The notes under the pieces: generated by a model | Databases searched by the model: none | Told to the model about the DNA's origin: nothing | Seen by the model: only the letters and a program-made list of their open reading frames with translations | DNA from: Oscillospiraceae bacterium | Lineage (GTDB): Bacteria > Bacillota > Clostridia > Oscillospirales > Ruminococcaceae | Length of the DNA stretch: 7,899 nucleotides | Reading direction: 5' to 3' | NCBI GenBank assembly: GCA_900765125.1 | Contig: CAAFQL010000302.1 | Location: forward strand, 1 to 7,899 | Part shown: in pieces, positions 1-7,456 of the stretch | Layout: every line of letters begins with the position of its first letter | Numbering within the stretch: the stretch's first letter is position 1 | Program-made: the position numbers and the translations under genes

Positions 1-2062
1 CACAAAAAATAGAGCAAGTGTAAGTAAACTATACGAACAGCCTAAAATTTTCATTGTAAAAAAGAAAAACACTGTTTTACAATGCATTTATGATAATTTG
101 TCAAAAAATCATGCTATTGTTACGAATCCTGACGGCAAAAAGAAATTCCCATGTGAATATTCGCTCCTTATTATCGATGACGAAGCAGATCAAGCTTCAG
201 TAAATACAAAGTATAAAACTGATCGTAACGGTGAAATAAGTGACGAATCAGATGTATCAAGAATTAATGAATTAATTAGAAAAATATTATCTCTTTTCTC
301 ATGCCGTTCCTACGTTGGTTATACTGCCACACCGTATGCTAATGTCTTTATTCCCCCGCAGATCAGCGATGATGAGCTTGAAGATGATTTATTCCCTAAA
401 GATTTTATAGTATGTCTTCCGAAGCCGGCAGGTTATGTTGGAGCGATGGATTTTTTCGGAGAAGATGAAAACAGCGAAACAATGCCTCTACGCAGAAGAA
501 TTACCACCGAACTCGATAATTTCATTGATTCTAAGACCAAGCAGATTATCTCACCGCTTCCTGACGAATTGAAGAAAGCAATTCTTTGCTTTATAATAAT
601 AACAGCTGCGAGAAATGTTAGAGGTCAGGTCTTGGAGCCTAACTCTATGCTGATTCATGTCAACAGGCTGAATGACGTTCAGAATTCACTGAAATCAATG
701 GTTGACGATTATTTCAGCGAAGTACAGTCATATATTAACGGCGGTGACACAGAAATAATTGATACCCTGCATGATTTGTGGGACAAAGATTTTGTTCCTA
801 CAACAAAGAAAATGCAGCAGGACTTCTCTGCTTACATGGAGGGCGTAGACTGCTCTGATTGGAGCGATGTTGAAACAGAGATCAAGCGTCTTATCGGCAA
901 TCACCAGATTAGAGTGTTTGAAATTAACGGAAAAAGCGATGATGTTCTCTGCTATAAAGAATTCAAAGATGAAGGCCGTCAGCTTAATGTTATTGCGATT
1001 GGCGGAGACAAGCTTTCACGAGGATTAACGCTTGAGGGATTGACAGTAAGCTTCTTTATGCGTTCTTCTCAGATGTATGATACCCTTATGCAGATGGGCA
1101 GATGGTTTGGCTTCAGGCCTAAATACACTGACCTTTGCCGGCTTTTTGTTTCTGATGAACTGTTCCGCTGGTTCATGGTTGTTTCTTTTGCGACAGAAAA
1201 CCTGCGCAACCAGATTCATTATATGAACGAATATAACCGTACACCTATGGATTTCGGTTTAAGAATTGCATCTTACCCTGATATGCTGATCTCAGCAAGA
1301 AATAAACTTAAAACAGGACAAGAGTGCACCCTTACATTCACCAATACAGTAAGCCAAACAAGATCAATGGACAGAAATGCGGATACATATAATCTGAACT
1401 TTGAAGCGGTGGAAAGATTTATCTCCAATCTTGGAGATATTAGTTCAGATCACTGGAATAAACTTGATAGAAAATCCGGCACCGACCATATTTTTTGGGA
1501 TGATGTTGATGGAAGCCTTGTGGCTGATTTCTTGTCCGAATACAGAACATCGTCAAACGCAAGCAAAGTCAAGTCACTGTTTTTAGCCGACTATATCCGT
1601 GACCAAATTTTGTTAGGCGGACTTACGAAATGGACAGTGTGCCTGAAAAATACTGGACGCAAAAATCCCCCTTTAACCATTGGCGGCTGCAGTATAGGAC
1701 AAGGTTTGAAAAGAAGCGAAGGTCAATATGAGGCTGATGCTTCTATATGCTCCATAAAATCGCTAAAGTCTAAGGATGAAGAGTACCTTGACTTCTCAAA
1801 AGAGCAGTTTGAAGAAATGAAACAGATGAAAGCAAAGGGAGACAGTGACGATAAGATAAGAAAACAACTGAGAACGAGAGACCGTGGTTTGCTTATTCTT
1901 TGTCCTCTTGATACAGAAGAAATAGCCGGATTAAAAATAGACGAACAGACATACAAGACACCTTTCGGATTTATTGCTGTATTTCCGGATAATGAAGGAA
2001 AAGGAAATGGCAGGACATACCGATTGAATCCTATCGCAATTGAAAATGGTGATGAATTTTGA
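1..2062 (+). CDS. Z1 domain-containing helicase-like ATPase, 5'-truncated by window edge
   Basis: The frame is open from base 2 to the TGA at 2060-2062, so the TTG at 98 is an internal Leu codon and about 687 codons are visible. Z1 proteins are superfamily II helicase-related ATPases of restriction-type operons, thought to remodel or translocate DNA for a partner nuclease in the cytoplasm. Visible motifs are the Walker B/DEAD box IIDDEAD (bases 170-190), motif III-like GYTATPYAN (317-343), the Z1 signature GGDKLSRGLTLEGL (1001-1042) and the arginine-finger motif QMGRWFGFR (1091-1117). The C-terminal part (about 1880-2050) has the strand-rich GLLILCPLD and FGFIAVFP segments usual for Z1 proteins. 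The Walker A loop is not seen and should lie left of base 1. The stop overlaps the start of the nuclease gene by 4 bp, indicating translational coupling. Family assignment is firm; the DNA-motor role is inferred from the family. Confidence 0.93.
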   Translation, partial: TKNRASVSKLYEQPKIFIVKKKNTVLQCIYDNLSKNHAIVTNPDGKKKFPCEYSLLIIDDEADQASVNTKYKTDRNGEISDESDVSRINELIRKILSLFSCRSYVGYTATPYANVFIPPQISDDELEDDLFPKDFIVCLPKPAGYVGAMDFFGEDENSETMPLRRRITTELDNFIDSKTKQIISPLPDELKKAILCFIIITAARNVRGQVLEPNSMLIHVNRLNDVQNSLKSMVDDYFSEVQSYINGGDTEIIDTLHDLWDKDFVPTTKKMQQDFSAYMEGVDCSDWSDVETEIKRLIGNHQIRVFEINGKSDDVLCYKEFKDEGRQLNVIAIGGDKLSRGLTLEGLTVSFFMRSSQMYDTLMQMGRWFGFRPKYTDLCRLFVSDELFRWFMVVSFATENLRNQIHYMNEYNRTPMDFGLRIASYPDMLISARNKLKTGQECTLTFTNTVSQTRSMDRNADTYNLNFEAVERFISNLGDISSDHWNKLDRKSGTDHIFWDDVDGSLVADFLSEYRTSSNASKVKSLFLADYIRDQILLGGLTKWTVCLKNTGRKNPPLTIGGCSIGQGLKRSEGQYEADASICSIKSLKSKDEEYLDFSKEQFEEMKQMKAKGDSDDKIRKQLRTRDRGLLILCPLDTEEIAGLKIDEQTYKTPFGFIAVFPDNEGKGNGRTYRLNPIAIENGDEF

Positions 2063-3093
2063 GTAATGCTATAAAAATATATCAGGAGATCATTGCTGAC
2101 TTTAAAAAAGCAGAGAATTCCAGTTTAACTGTATTGAATAGAAGTATTCTCCTGAAAAATAAAATACGAATTGTCTATATTGTTGCTGCAAAGGATCACC
2201 AGAGAATTATTGCAGTAATGCTGCCCAAAGACTGTACTAAGGAGCCTCTGAGCCGTTTCCCCAAGTGGCACGGAATAGAATTTGCATATGATCATATCAC
2301 TGAATATCAAAATCCGAACAGTGAGAACGAGTACATAATCATTTCTCAGTCAAAGGACTACGACAGCGGCATTTTTGAAATAATAGCCAACGACATCACC
2401 GATCAGCTTGAAAAAATAAGCACTCAAAAGAAAATGATAAGCTGCTTGTCAGACACGTTAAGCAAGTGGAAAAAGTTCTTTGCACTCAATTCCGATGTTA
2501 TTATGTCGGAGCAATTGCAGGAAGGTCTTTATGGGGAATTGCTTGTCCTACAAAAGCTGATATTCAATTTTGGTGATGAAGCTGTATCATATTGGAGCGG
2601 AGCTGATAAGGAAACTCACGATTTTTATGTGAATGGATCTGCGATTGAAGTAAAGACAACATCTGCAAAATCAAATGAAAAGATAAGGATCAGCAGTGAA
2701 CATCAGCTTAACCCTAAAGATGTGGAGAACACATTGTTTCTGTATGTCAATATGGTAAGAAAGAGCCGCAGCGACGGCACAACTTTACCTGAGATTATTA
2801 AATCTATCCATAGCGGTATTTCAGAACCATACAGATCTCTTTTTGAGGAGAAACTGTTTAAATACGGCTATATATCTTCATGTGAAGAGCGATATACGCT
2901 GGGATTTCATCTGAGATCGCACCAAACATACAAAGTTGAGGATACTTTCCCAAATATTGTACCAGATAACCTCGATAATGGTATATCAGAGGTAACATAC
3001 TCACTAGATCTAAACGCCTGCTCAGATTTTGTAATTGAGTGGAGTGATATAATTAATACTTTGAAGGGAGGCATATTAATTGGAGAATCGTGA
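2059..3093 (+). CDS. PD-(D/E)XK motif protein, DUF4420-type putative restriction nuclease
   Basis: This 344-residue protein is the likely DNA-cleaving subunit of the system. The nuclease core is in the middle: GLYGELLVL with Glu160, then WSGAD, HDF with Asp188, and AIEVKTT with Glu197-x-Lys199. This is the E...D...ExK order of the PD-(D/E)XK fold, with spacing typical of DUF4420 proteins found beside Z1 genes. The N-terminal half (1-150) and C-terminal part (230-344) carry no motif I recognise. The start is TTG at 2059, inside the overlapping TTGA with the Z1 stop. An in-frame TGA at 2053-2055 rules out anything earlier, and the next in-frame Met is more than 50 codons downstream. The Shine-Dalgarno site is poor (GGTGA at 2049-2053), so translation probably relies on ribosomes finishing the Z1 gene. 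Its own stop lies 14 bp inside the AIPR gene. Cleavage activity is inferred from intact catalytic residues; the target is unknown. Confidence 0.9.
   Translation: MSNAIKIYQEIIADFKKAENSSLTVLNRSILLKNKIRIVYIVAAKDHQRIIAVMLPKDCTKEPLSRFPKWHGIEFAYDHITEYQNPNSENEYIIISQSKDYDSGIFEIIANDITDQLEKISTQKKMISCLSDTLSKWKKFFALNSDVIMSEQLQEGLYGELLVLQKLIFNFGDEAVSYWSGADKETHDFYVNGSAIEVKTTSAKSNEKIRISSEHQLNPKDVENTLFLYVNMVRKSRSDGTTLPEIIKSIHSGISEPYRSLFEEKLFKYGYISSCEERYTLGFHLRSHQTYKVEDTFPNIVPDNLDNGISEVTYSLDLNACSDFVIEWSDIINTLKGGILIGES
3064..3071 (+). promoter_or_regulatory. Strong Shine-Dalgarno site fixing a TTG start
   Basis: AAGGGAGG lies 8 nt upstream of the TTG at 3080 and inside the end of the nuclease gene. An in-frame TAA at 3077-3079 blocks any longer reading, so this site sets the AIPR start at TTG. 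Confidence 0.8.
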
Positions 3094-4846
3094 ATTAGAT
3101 GATTTTAATCAGGAGTTAATAGAAGAAGTCAAGGAATATGCCTCGGAGCATTCTGAAAATACAGAAAGCGCCTTTACAAGCGTTTTTCTATCTTATCTTG
3201 CTGATTTTGGCGAATCAAAAACTGCTGATGCAGAAGTAAGCTACTGCATGAAAGAGTCAGAAAAGTTTAAGGTTAATGCGTATGCTTTCAGTGAATATTT
3301 TCAAAGCCTCACTCTCATAGTCAGCTGCTATGAAAAGAACGGCAAAATTGAAAAGCTAAACAAATCGGAAACAGCCAAGATATGCAGACAAGCGTCTAAA
3401 TTCTATAAATTATGCTGTTCAAGCACGAGTGTTCTTGATGAAATGGAAGAATCATCAAACGAATATATGCTTTATGAGTTCATAAAGGAAAATAAAGATA
3501 AAATCGAAAATCTTTATGTTGTTCTCCTTACTAATAAGCTTATTAACAGCGATTTGCCGGAAGATGCCATGATAAATAAAACCACCGTAAAATATGATGT
3601 GTGGGATATTGAACGTCTTGTTCAGGCTGTCTACCAGAGGAAAGAAGCAGAAAAACTTGTAATACGTTTTAAAAACAAATACAAGTATAGACTGAAACTC
3701 ATTAAGATACCGCAGGAGAGCGATGTTTATGACTGTTATGTTGGCTACATATCAGGAGAGTGCTTAGCGGAAATATACCGTGATGAGGGCCAGCGGCTTA
3801 TCGAGAAGAATGTTAGATCGTTCCTGCAAGCGACGGGAAAGGTAAACAAGGGCATCAGAGATACATTGAGGAGCAATCCGGCAATGTTCATGGCGTATAA
3901 CAACGGTATTTCTACGATTGCCGAGCAAGTTGTCATAGATGAAAATGAAAGCACCGATGATTTTATTCTCATAAAAGAGCTTGTCGGCTGGCAAATTGTT
4001 AACGGAGGTCAAACAACAGCATCAATATATGCTGCCTTTCAAAACAAAGTGGATCTATCCAATGTTAATGTTCAGATGAAGCTTACAGTAATTAAAGCTG
4101 ACGAGCAAATGGATACCGTAATAAGCAACATATCAAGGTACGCAAACAGTCAAAACAAGATTACCATGTCTGATTTCAGTGCTAATGATGATTTCCATAT
4201 TAAGCTTGAGCAGCTGTCAAGACGTGTGTTCATTCCTGTTGAAAAAGGAAAGCCTTCTCAGCGATGGTTTTATGAACGTGCAAGAGGACAGTACAGTGTG
4301 GAGGTCAACAGACAGCTTACTGCCGCATCAAAGAGAAAGTATAAAGAGCAAAATCCTAAAAACAAATGTATCTCAAAGACAGTGGCGGCTAAATGTGCGA
4401 TGTGTTGGCTGAGACACCCTGATATTGTCAGCAAGGGACTCGAAACAAACTTCATAAGGTATTCAGAAATGATACAAGCCGGCGAAATCGGAGAGCCAGA
4501 TGAAAAGTTTTACTGCAATCTTATTGCTCAGGTTATTCTTTTTCAGAAATGTGATAAAATAGTAGATGCTCAGAATTTCGGTGGATATAAAGCTCAACTT
4601 AATTATTATACGATTGCTCTGCTATCAGAGTATTATGGCGATAGGGTTGATTTCAGCTATATATGGCAGCATCAGAACATATCTCCTGAAATATCACAGC
4701 TTATAGAAAATCTATGCTATAAAGTTTGGAATCATTTCATGAATCCAAATACGAATAACGCAAAGGGCGTTAATGTAACTCAATGGTGTAAAAAAGAAGA
4801 TTGCTGGATAATGCTTAAAGAGCGTTTTCAGAACGATTCTATATAA
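3080..4846 (+). CDS. AIPR family protein (abortive infection/phage resistance)
   Basis: The 588-residue product matches the AIPR family, known from phage-resistance loci and from Z1/methyltransferase operons; its biochemistry is poorly defined. The hallmark blocks are present in order: FMAYNNGIS (Asn274-Asn275-Gly276), WQIVNGGQTTASI (Asn308 to Thr313) and YANSQNKITMSDF (Asn356-Ser357-Gln358-Asn359, Asp365). A family-typical C-terminal region with LNYYTIALLSEYYG follows. The N-terminal ~150 residues are acidic and helical, then KVNAYAFSEYF and SLTLIVSCYE. That is where many AIPR proteins seem to carry a strand-turn-strand resembling a nuclease fold, but here I see no clear D...ExK set. The start is TTG at 3080, chosen because of the strong Shine-Dalgarno site 8 nt upstream and the in-frame TAA immediately before it. 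It overlaps the preceding gene by 14 bp; the methyltransferase follows after 29 bp. Family assignment is firm; role in restriction versus abortive infection is open. Confidence 0.9.
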   Translation: MENRELDDFNQELIEEVKEYASEHSENTESAFTSVFLSYLADFGESKTADAEVSYCMKESEKFKVNAYAFSEYFQSLTLIVSCYEKNGKIEKLNKSETAKICRQASKFYKLCCSSTSVLDEMEESSNEYMLYEFIKENKDKIENLYVVLLTNKLINSDLPEDAMINKTTVKYDVWDIERLVQAVYQRKEAEKLVIRFKNKYKYRLKLIKIPQESDVYDCYVGYISGECLAEIYRDEGQRLIEKNVRSFLQATGKVNKGIRDTLRSNPAMFMAYNNGISTIAEQVVIDENESTDDFILIKELVGWQIVNGGQTTASIYAAFQNKVDLSNVNVQMKLTVIKADEQMDTVISNISRYANSQNKITMSDFSANDDFHIKLEQLSRRVFIPVEKGKPSQRWFYERARGQYSVEVNRQLTAASKRKYKEQNPKNKCISKTVAAKCAMCWLRHPDIVSKGLETNFIRYSEMIQAGEIGEPDEKFYCNLIAQVILFQKCDKIVDAQNFGGYKAQLNYYTIALLSEYYGDRVDFSYIWQHQNISPEISQLIENLCYKVWNHFMNPNTNNAKGVNVTQWCKKEDCWIMLKERFQNDSI

Positions 4847-4860
4847 TATGCCGTCAGAAT

Positions 4861-4865
4861 AGGAG
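4861..4865 (+). promoter_or_regulatory. Ribosome binding site for the cytosine methyltransferase
   Basis: AGGAG sits 10 nt before the ATG at 4876. A GTG at 4871 is closer to the site, but its frame meets TAA after five codons, so the ATG is the start. This is the only inter-gene gap in the operon longer than 3 bp, so some independent initiation on the methyltransferase is plausible. Confidence 0.65.
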
Positions 4866-4875
4866 AATTAGTGAA

Positions 4876-6459
4876 ATGCATAAGGTAATTGATTTGTTTG
4901 CCGGTGCCGGAGGCCTGAGCCTGGGCTTTAAGAAAACAGGCAAATATGAAATTGCTGCCGCATTTGAAATAAATCAAAATGCACAGAAAACTTATAAAAA
5001 GAATCATCCTGGAACGGAAGTGTTCTCAGATGTATGTTCAGCTGACTTCGCAAAACTCAGGAAGAAGCTTGGAAAGATAGATGTGGTTATAGGAGGCCCG
5101 CCCTGCCAGGGATTTTCAATGGCTAACAGACAGAAGAACCATGTTATAAGCCAAAACAATATGCTTGTAAAGCAATATGTTAGAGCTGTAAAGGAACTAA
5201 AGCCTAAAGCATTTGTCATGGAAAATGTTGAAATGCTAAAATCTGACGTTCATAGATTTTACCTGCGTACCGACGAGACAGAACTGATTGATGAATATAA
5301 CATTGAAACTACTCCATCAGAGATTCTGCTCTTGGAAGAAGAATACTTCTCAGAAGAAATAGCCGAGGATATTCACAGTCTGCATGAAGTCGAAGCGAGG
5401 CTTTGGCCTGAGGAGGATTACAAGCTGCTTAACATTGCATATCGTCAGCGAAAAAACCTAAAAAAATGCAAAGAAGCCTTATTCCGCTATCAGAAAAAGT
5501 ATCTTCAACTTGCAGAAAAGATAAAACAGGCTGATAATAATGGAGTATATGAATGTTTCGACGCAGCAGCAGATGCCATTTTTGACTTCTTTGATGAAAA
5601 AATAGATGCAGATCAGGTAGTAAAACGCATCGAGAAAACAATTATGATTCAAAGATGTCTCTCACGAATTAAAGAAATCTATGATAATGAACTACAAATA
5701 GATGAGATTATTTGCCAGAACGGTATTACGGCTGTTATTCAGTCATATTCTGTTCTTGAATATATCACTAAGATGCTTGGAAACTACACTTTTAATATGG
5801 GAGTCTTAAATGCATTAGAATTTGGCGCACCGCAGAGAAGAAATCGTTTTGTATTTATTGGAATAAAGAAGAAGATAGCCAAAACAATTGAAATGCCCAT
5901 AGGAACATTTACAGAAGATAATTTCAGGACAGTGAAAGATGCTATAAAGGATATTGAAAATGTACAAACAGTGTTTGAAGCCTCTGAAGACATAGGTGCC
6001 GAGCTGACAGACGATTATGAAACCACTTCGCTCACCCCTTATCTCAGAGACAGTAAAAGACTGTATAATCACATCATTACTCAAACAAGAGCTGTAGCCA
6101 AAGCACGTTTTGAAGCTCTTAGTCAAGGTGAGAATTTTCATTCCCTTGATGCTGCACTAAAAGAAAACACCTATACAGACGTTAGCCGCACGCAGAATAC
6201 AATCTATCAGCGCTTGAACTATGAAAAGCCGTCAGGCACAGTTCTTAACGTCCGTAAGTCTATGTGGATTCACCCCACAATAAACCGAGCAGTTAGCGTA
6301 AGAGAAGCAGCCAGACTGCAAACATTCCCTGATTCTTTTGTTTTCTGCGGAACAAAGGATTCACAGTATCAACAGGTTGGGAATGCTGTACCACCGATAC
6401 TTGCTGAGGCTATCGCTGAACATCTTGCATTATACTTGGATAAAAAGAAAAATGGCTGA
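4876..6459 (+). CDS. DNA (cytosine-5-)-methyltransferase with long central insertion
   Basis: The 527-residue enzyme transfers a methyl group from S-adenosylmethionine to C5 of cytosine at a specific DNA site, presumably protecting host DNA from the neighbouring nuclease. The C5 motifs are intact: motif I DLFAGAGGLSLGF (6-18), motif IV GGPPCQGFS (73-81) with catalytic Cys77, motif VI MENV (115-118), motif VIII GAPQRRNRF (317-325), motif IX RAVSVREAARLQTFP (471-485) and motif X QVGNAVPP (500-507). The target-recognition region is expected between VIII and IX, residues 330-470. Motifs VI and VIII lie about 200 residues apart, against roughly 40 in compact enzymes such as M.HhaI; the extra part (about 125-295) is helical and rich in Glu and Lys. 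The ATG at 4876 is supported by AGGAG and sits just before motif I. The stop overlaps the vsr start by 8 bp, recalling the overlapping dcm-vsr pair of E. coli. The recognition sequence cannot be read from this sequence. Confidence 0.95.
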   Translation: MHKVIDLFAGAGGLSLGFKKTGKYEIAAAFEINQNAQKTYKKNHPGTEVFSDVCSADFAKLRKKLGKIDVVIGGPPCQGFSMANRQKNHVISQNNMLVKQYVRAVKELKPKAFVMENVEMLKSDVHRFYLRTDETELIDEYNIETTPSEILLLEEEYFSEEIAEDIHSLHEVEARLWPEEDYKLLNIAYRQRKNLKKCKEALFRYQKKYLQLAEKIKQADNNGVYECFDAAADAIFDFFDEKIDADQVVKRIEKTIMIQRCLSRIKEIYDNELQIDEIICQNGITAVIQSYSVLEYITKMLGNYTFNMGVLNALEFGAPQRRNRFVFIGIKKKIAKTIEMPIGTFTEDNFRTVKDAIKDIENVQTVFEASEDIGAELTDDYETTSLTPYLRDSKRLYNHIITQTRAVAKARFEALSQGENFHSLDAALKENTYTDVSRTQNTIYQRLNYEKPSGTVLNVRKSMWIHPTINRAVSVREAARLQTFPDSFVFCGTKDSQYQQVGNAVPPILAEAIAEHLALYLDKKKNG

Positions 6460-6856
6460 TAATCATAGTAAAGAAGTTCGCAGTATGAATATGTCTCACA
6501 TTCGGAGCAAAGATACCAAACCTGAGATCATAGTTAGAAGTTTCCTTCATCGAAATGGCTTCCGTTTTAGAAAAAATGATAAGCGGTATCCGGGCAAACC
6601 AGATATCATACTGCCAAAGTATAAAACAGCCGTCTATATCAATGGCTGTTTTTGGCATATGCATGATTGTGAAAACTTTGTATGGCCTAAATCGAACACG
6701 GAGTATTGGACTAACAAGCTCATTAATAACAAGAACCGTGACAAAAAGTATCATGAGCAAATGAAAGAGAAAGGCTGGAAAGTTATTGTTATTTGGGAAT
6801 GTGAAATTAATGAGGACAGGCTAGAACGTCTTATTTCTGAGATTAAAGGAGAATAA
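6452..6856 (+). CDS. vsr: Very short patch repair (Vsr-type) endonuclease
   Basis: This 134-residue protein aligns with E. coli Vsr without gaps through the catalytic core, so residue numbers coincide. Vsr nicks 5' of the T in T:G mismatches made when 5-methylcytosine deaminates, starting short-patch repair. Present are Glu25, Asp51 in PGKPDI, the GCFWH block with Cys66, Phe67, Trp68 and His69, then His71, Cys73, Trp86, Asp97 and Cys117. These cover the metal-binding Asp, the zinc ligands (Cys66, His71, Cys73, Cys117), the intercalating aromatics and the His69/Asp97 pair. Position 63 is Ile and position 64 is Asn, where E. coli has Thr and His. The start is ATG 6452, giving the family-typical opening MADNHSKEVRS. 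The frame stays open back to 6338, but that part lies inside the methyltransferase and is not Vsr-like. The ribosome site is weak, so coupling to the methyltransferase through the 8-bp overlap is likely. Restriction cleavage is an alternative role. Confidence 0.93.
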   Translation: MADNHSKEVRSMNMSHIRSKDTKPEIIVRSFLHRNGFRFRKNDKRYPGKPDIILPKYKTAVYINGCFWHMHDCENFVWPKSNTEYWTNKLINNKNRDKKYHEQMKEKGWKVIVIWECEINEDRLERLISEIKGE

Positions 6857-6859
6857 AAC

Positions 6860-7102
6860 ATGGCATTAATAACAAAAGATAATATAAAAAAGCTTGATAA
6901 AGAAAGAAACAGTGTACATAGTAAAGTTAGAGCCACATATACAACATTCACAAGTGAGGGAAAAAAATACTTTCAAATTGATACCTACGGAAGTCCCACA
7001 AGAGAAATGAAGGATAAAATAAGTCAGTCTATTCAAATTGATAAAGATACTGCCAAAGAACTCATTAAACTTATGATGAATATATTTGATATTCTTGACT
7101 AA
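6860..7102 (+). CDS. Small basic protein of unknown function, last gene of the operon
   Basis: I do not recognise a characterised family for this 80-residue, Lys-rich protein. It begins 3 bp after the vsr stop and has a good Shine-Dalgarno site (AAAGGAG, 6845-6851, 8 nt before the ATG), so it is very probably translated and part of the operon. The sequence suggests an N-terminal helix, a beta region containing VRATYTTF and KKYFQIDTYGS followed by an Arg, then SQSIQID and a C-terminal helix (about 62-78). No signal peptide, membrane segment or metal-binding motif is visible. I have a vague memory of similar short proteins with a DTYGS-type core beside other restriction and defence genes, sometimes with arbitrary annotations, but cannot confirm it here. 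Possible roles include an accessory subunit, a DNA-binding adaptor or a regulator; none is shown by the sequence. Confidence 0.75.
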   Translation: MALITKDNIKKLDKERNSVHSKVRATYTTFTSEGKKYFQIDTYGSPTREMKDKISQSIQIDKDTAKELIKLMMNIFDILD

Positions 7103-7456
7103 TAAATACTAGTGAAAAATGATACTCGAACTGATCAGACAATGTGGATGCACAACCATTGAATTTGACAAATGTAAAAATAAAGTGGTTGGACATGGAT
7201 GCTTTAAGATATACAGTGCTATATGGGTGTAATTGCATAATTGGGCAGAAAGCTTTCAATCTTGTTGCGGATATTCTTACTTGCAGAATGGATGCTATCT
7301 ACTGTAAAATATAGTGGGATCGTTATAAGGGCTATGATGGGGTGCAGTTTAATCTGGTTTGCTGTGTTAAAGAAAATTTCAGAGAAATAGTTATTAACAG
7401 GATATTATTTGCTGTTGAAAAAATCGGCATGATGACAAATGAGGGGAGGAAAAATA
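7103..7456 (+). other. 354-bp intergenic region between the operon and the SIR2 gene
   Basis: No convincing intact gene, tRNA, strong hairpin terminator or repeat was seen. A TTGCAG (7281-7286) with TAAAAT 18 nt later (7305-7310) is a weak promoter candidate for the SIR2 gene. A perfect TTGACA at 7165-7170 has no matching -10 box. The most notable content is a long open frame broken once by TAG, listed separately. The break in gene spacing suggests the SIR2 gene is a separate transcription unit. Confidence 0.6.

Noticed and set aside
98..100. TTG as the true start of the Z1 gene
   Set aside because: The frame is open to the left edge, the residues before it read naturally into the DEAD-box strand, and the Walker A region must lie upstream.
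3533..3544. Perfect 12-bp palindrome AATAAGCTTATT
   Set aside because: It is inside the AIPR coding sequence, has no loop and no second copy was noticed; likely chance in AT-rich DNA.
5815..6141. Reverse-strand open frame of 108 codons
   Set aside because: It is antisense to a methyltransferase region with clear motifs, has a low-complexity hydrophobic product and no recognisable domain; a shadow frame.
6338..6451. Open extension of the vsr frame 38 codons upstream
   Set aside because: It lies wholly within the methyltransferase motif IX-X coding region, is not Vsr-like, and the ATG at 6452 gives the family-typical N-terminus.
6410..6760. Reverse-strand open frame of 116 codons opposite vsr
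   Set aside because: The opposite strand encodes a Vsr with all catalytic residues, and the antisense product resembles nothing known to me.
7165..7170. Perfect TTGACA -35 box
   Set aside because: No TATAAT-like hexamer at 16-18 bp downstream, and it falls inside the possible decayed frame.
7119..7232. 37-codon + frame starting at ATG 7119 in the intergenic region
   Set aside because: No Shine-Dalgarno site, very short, and it competes with the longer interrupted frame over the same bases. Cys-rich content alone is not enough.
7312..7314. Read-through or pyrrolysine at the TAG
   Set aside because: TAG is not used as a stop by the complete genes here, but there is no start signal, no pyl gene and no known family to support recoding; decay or chance is simpler.
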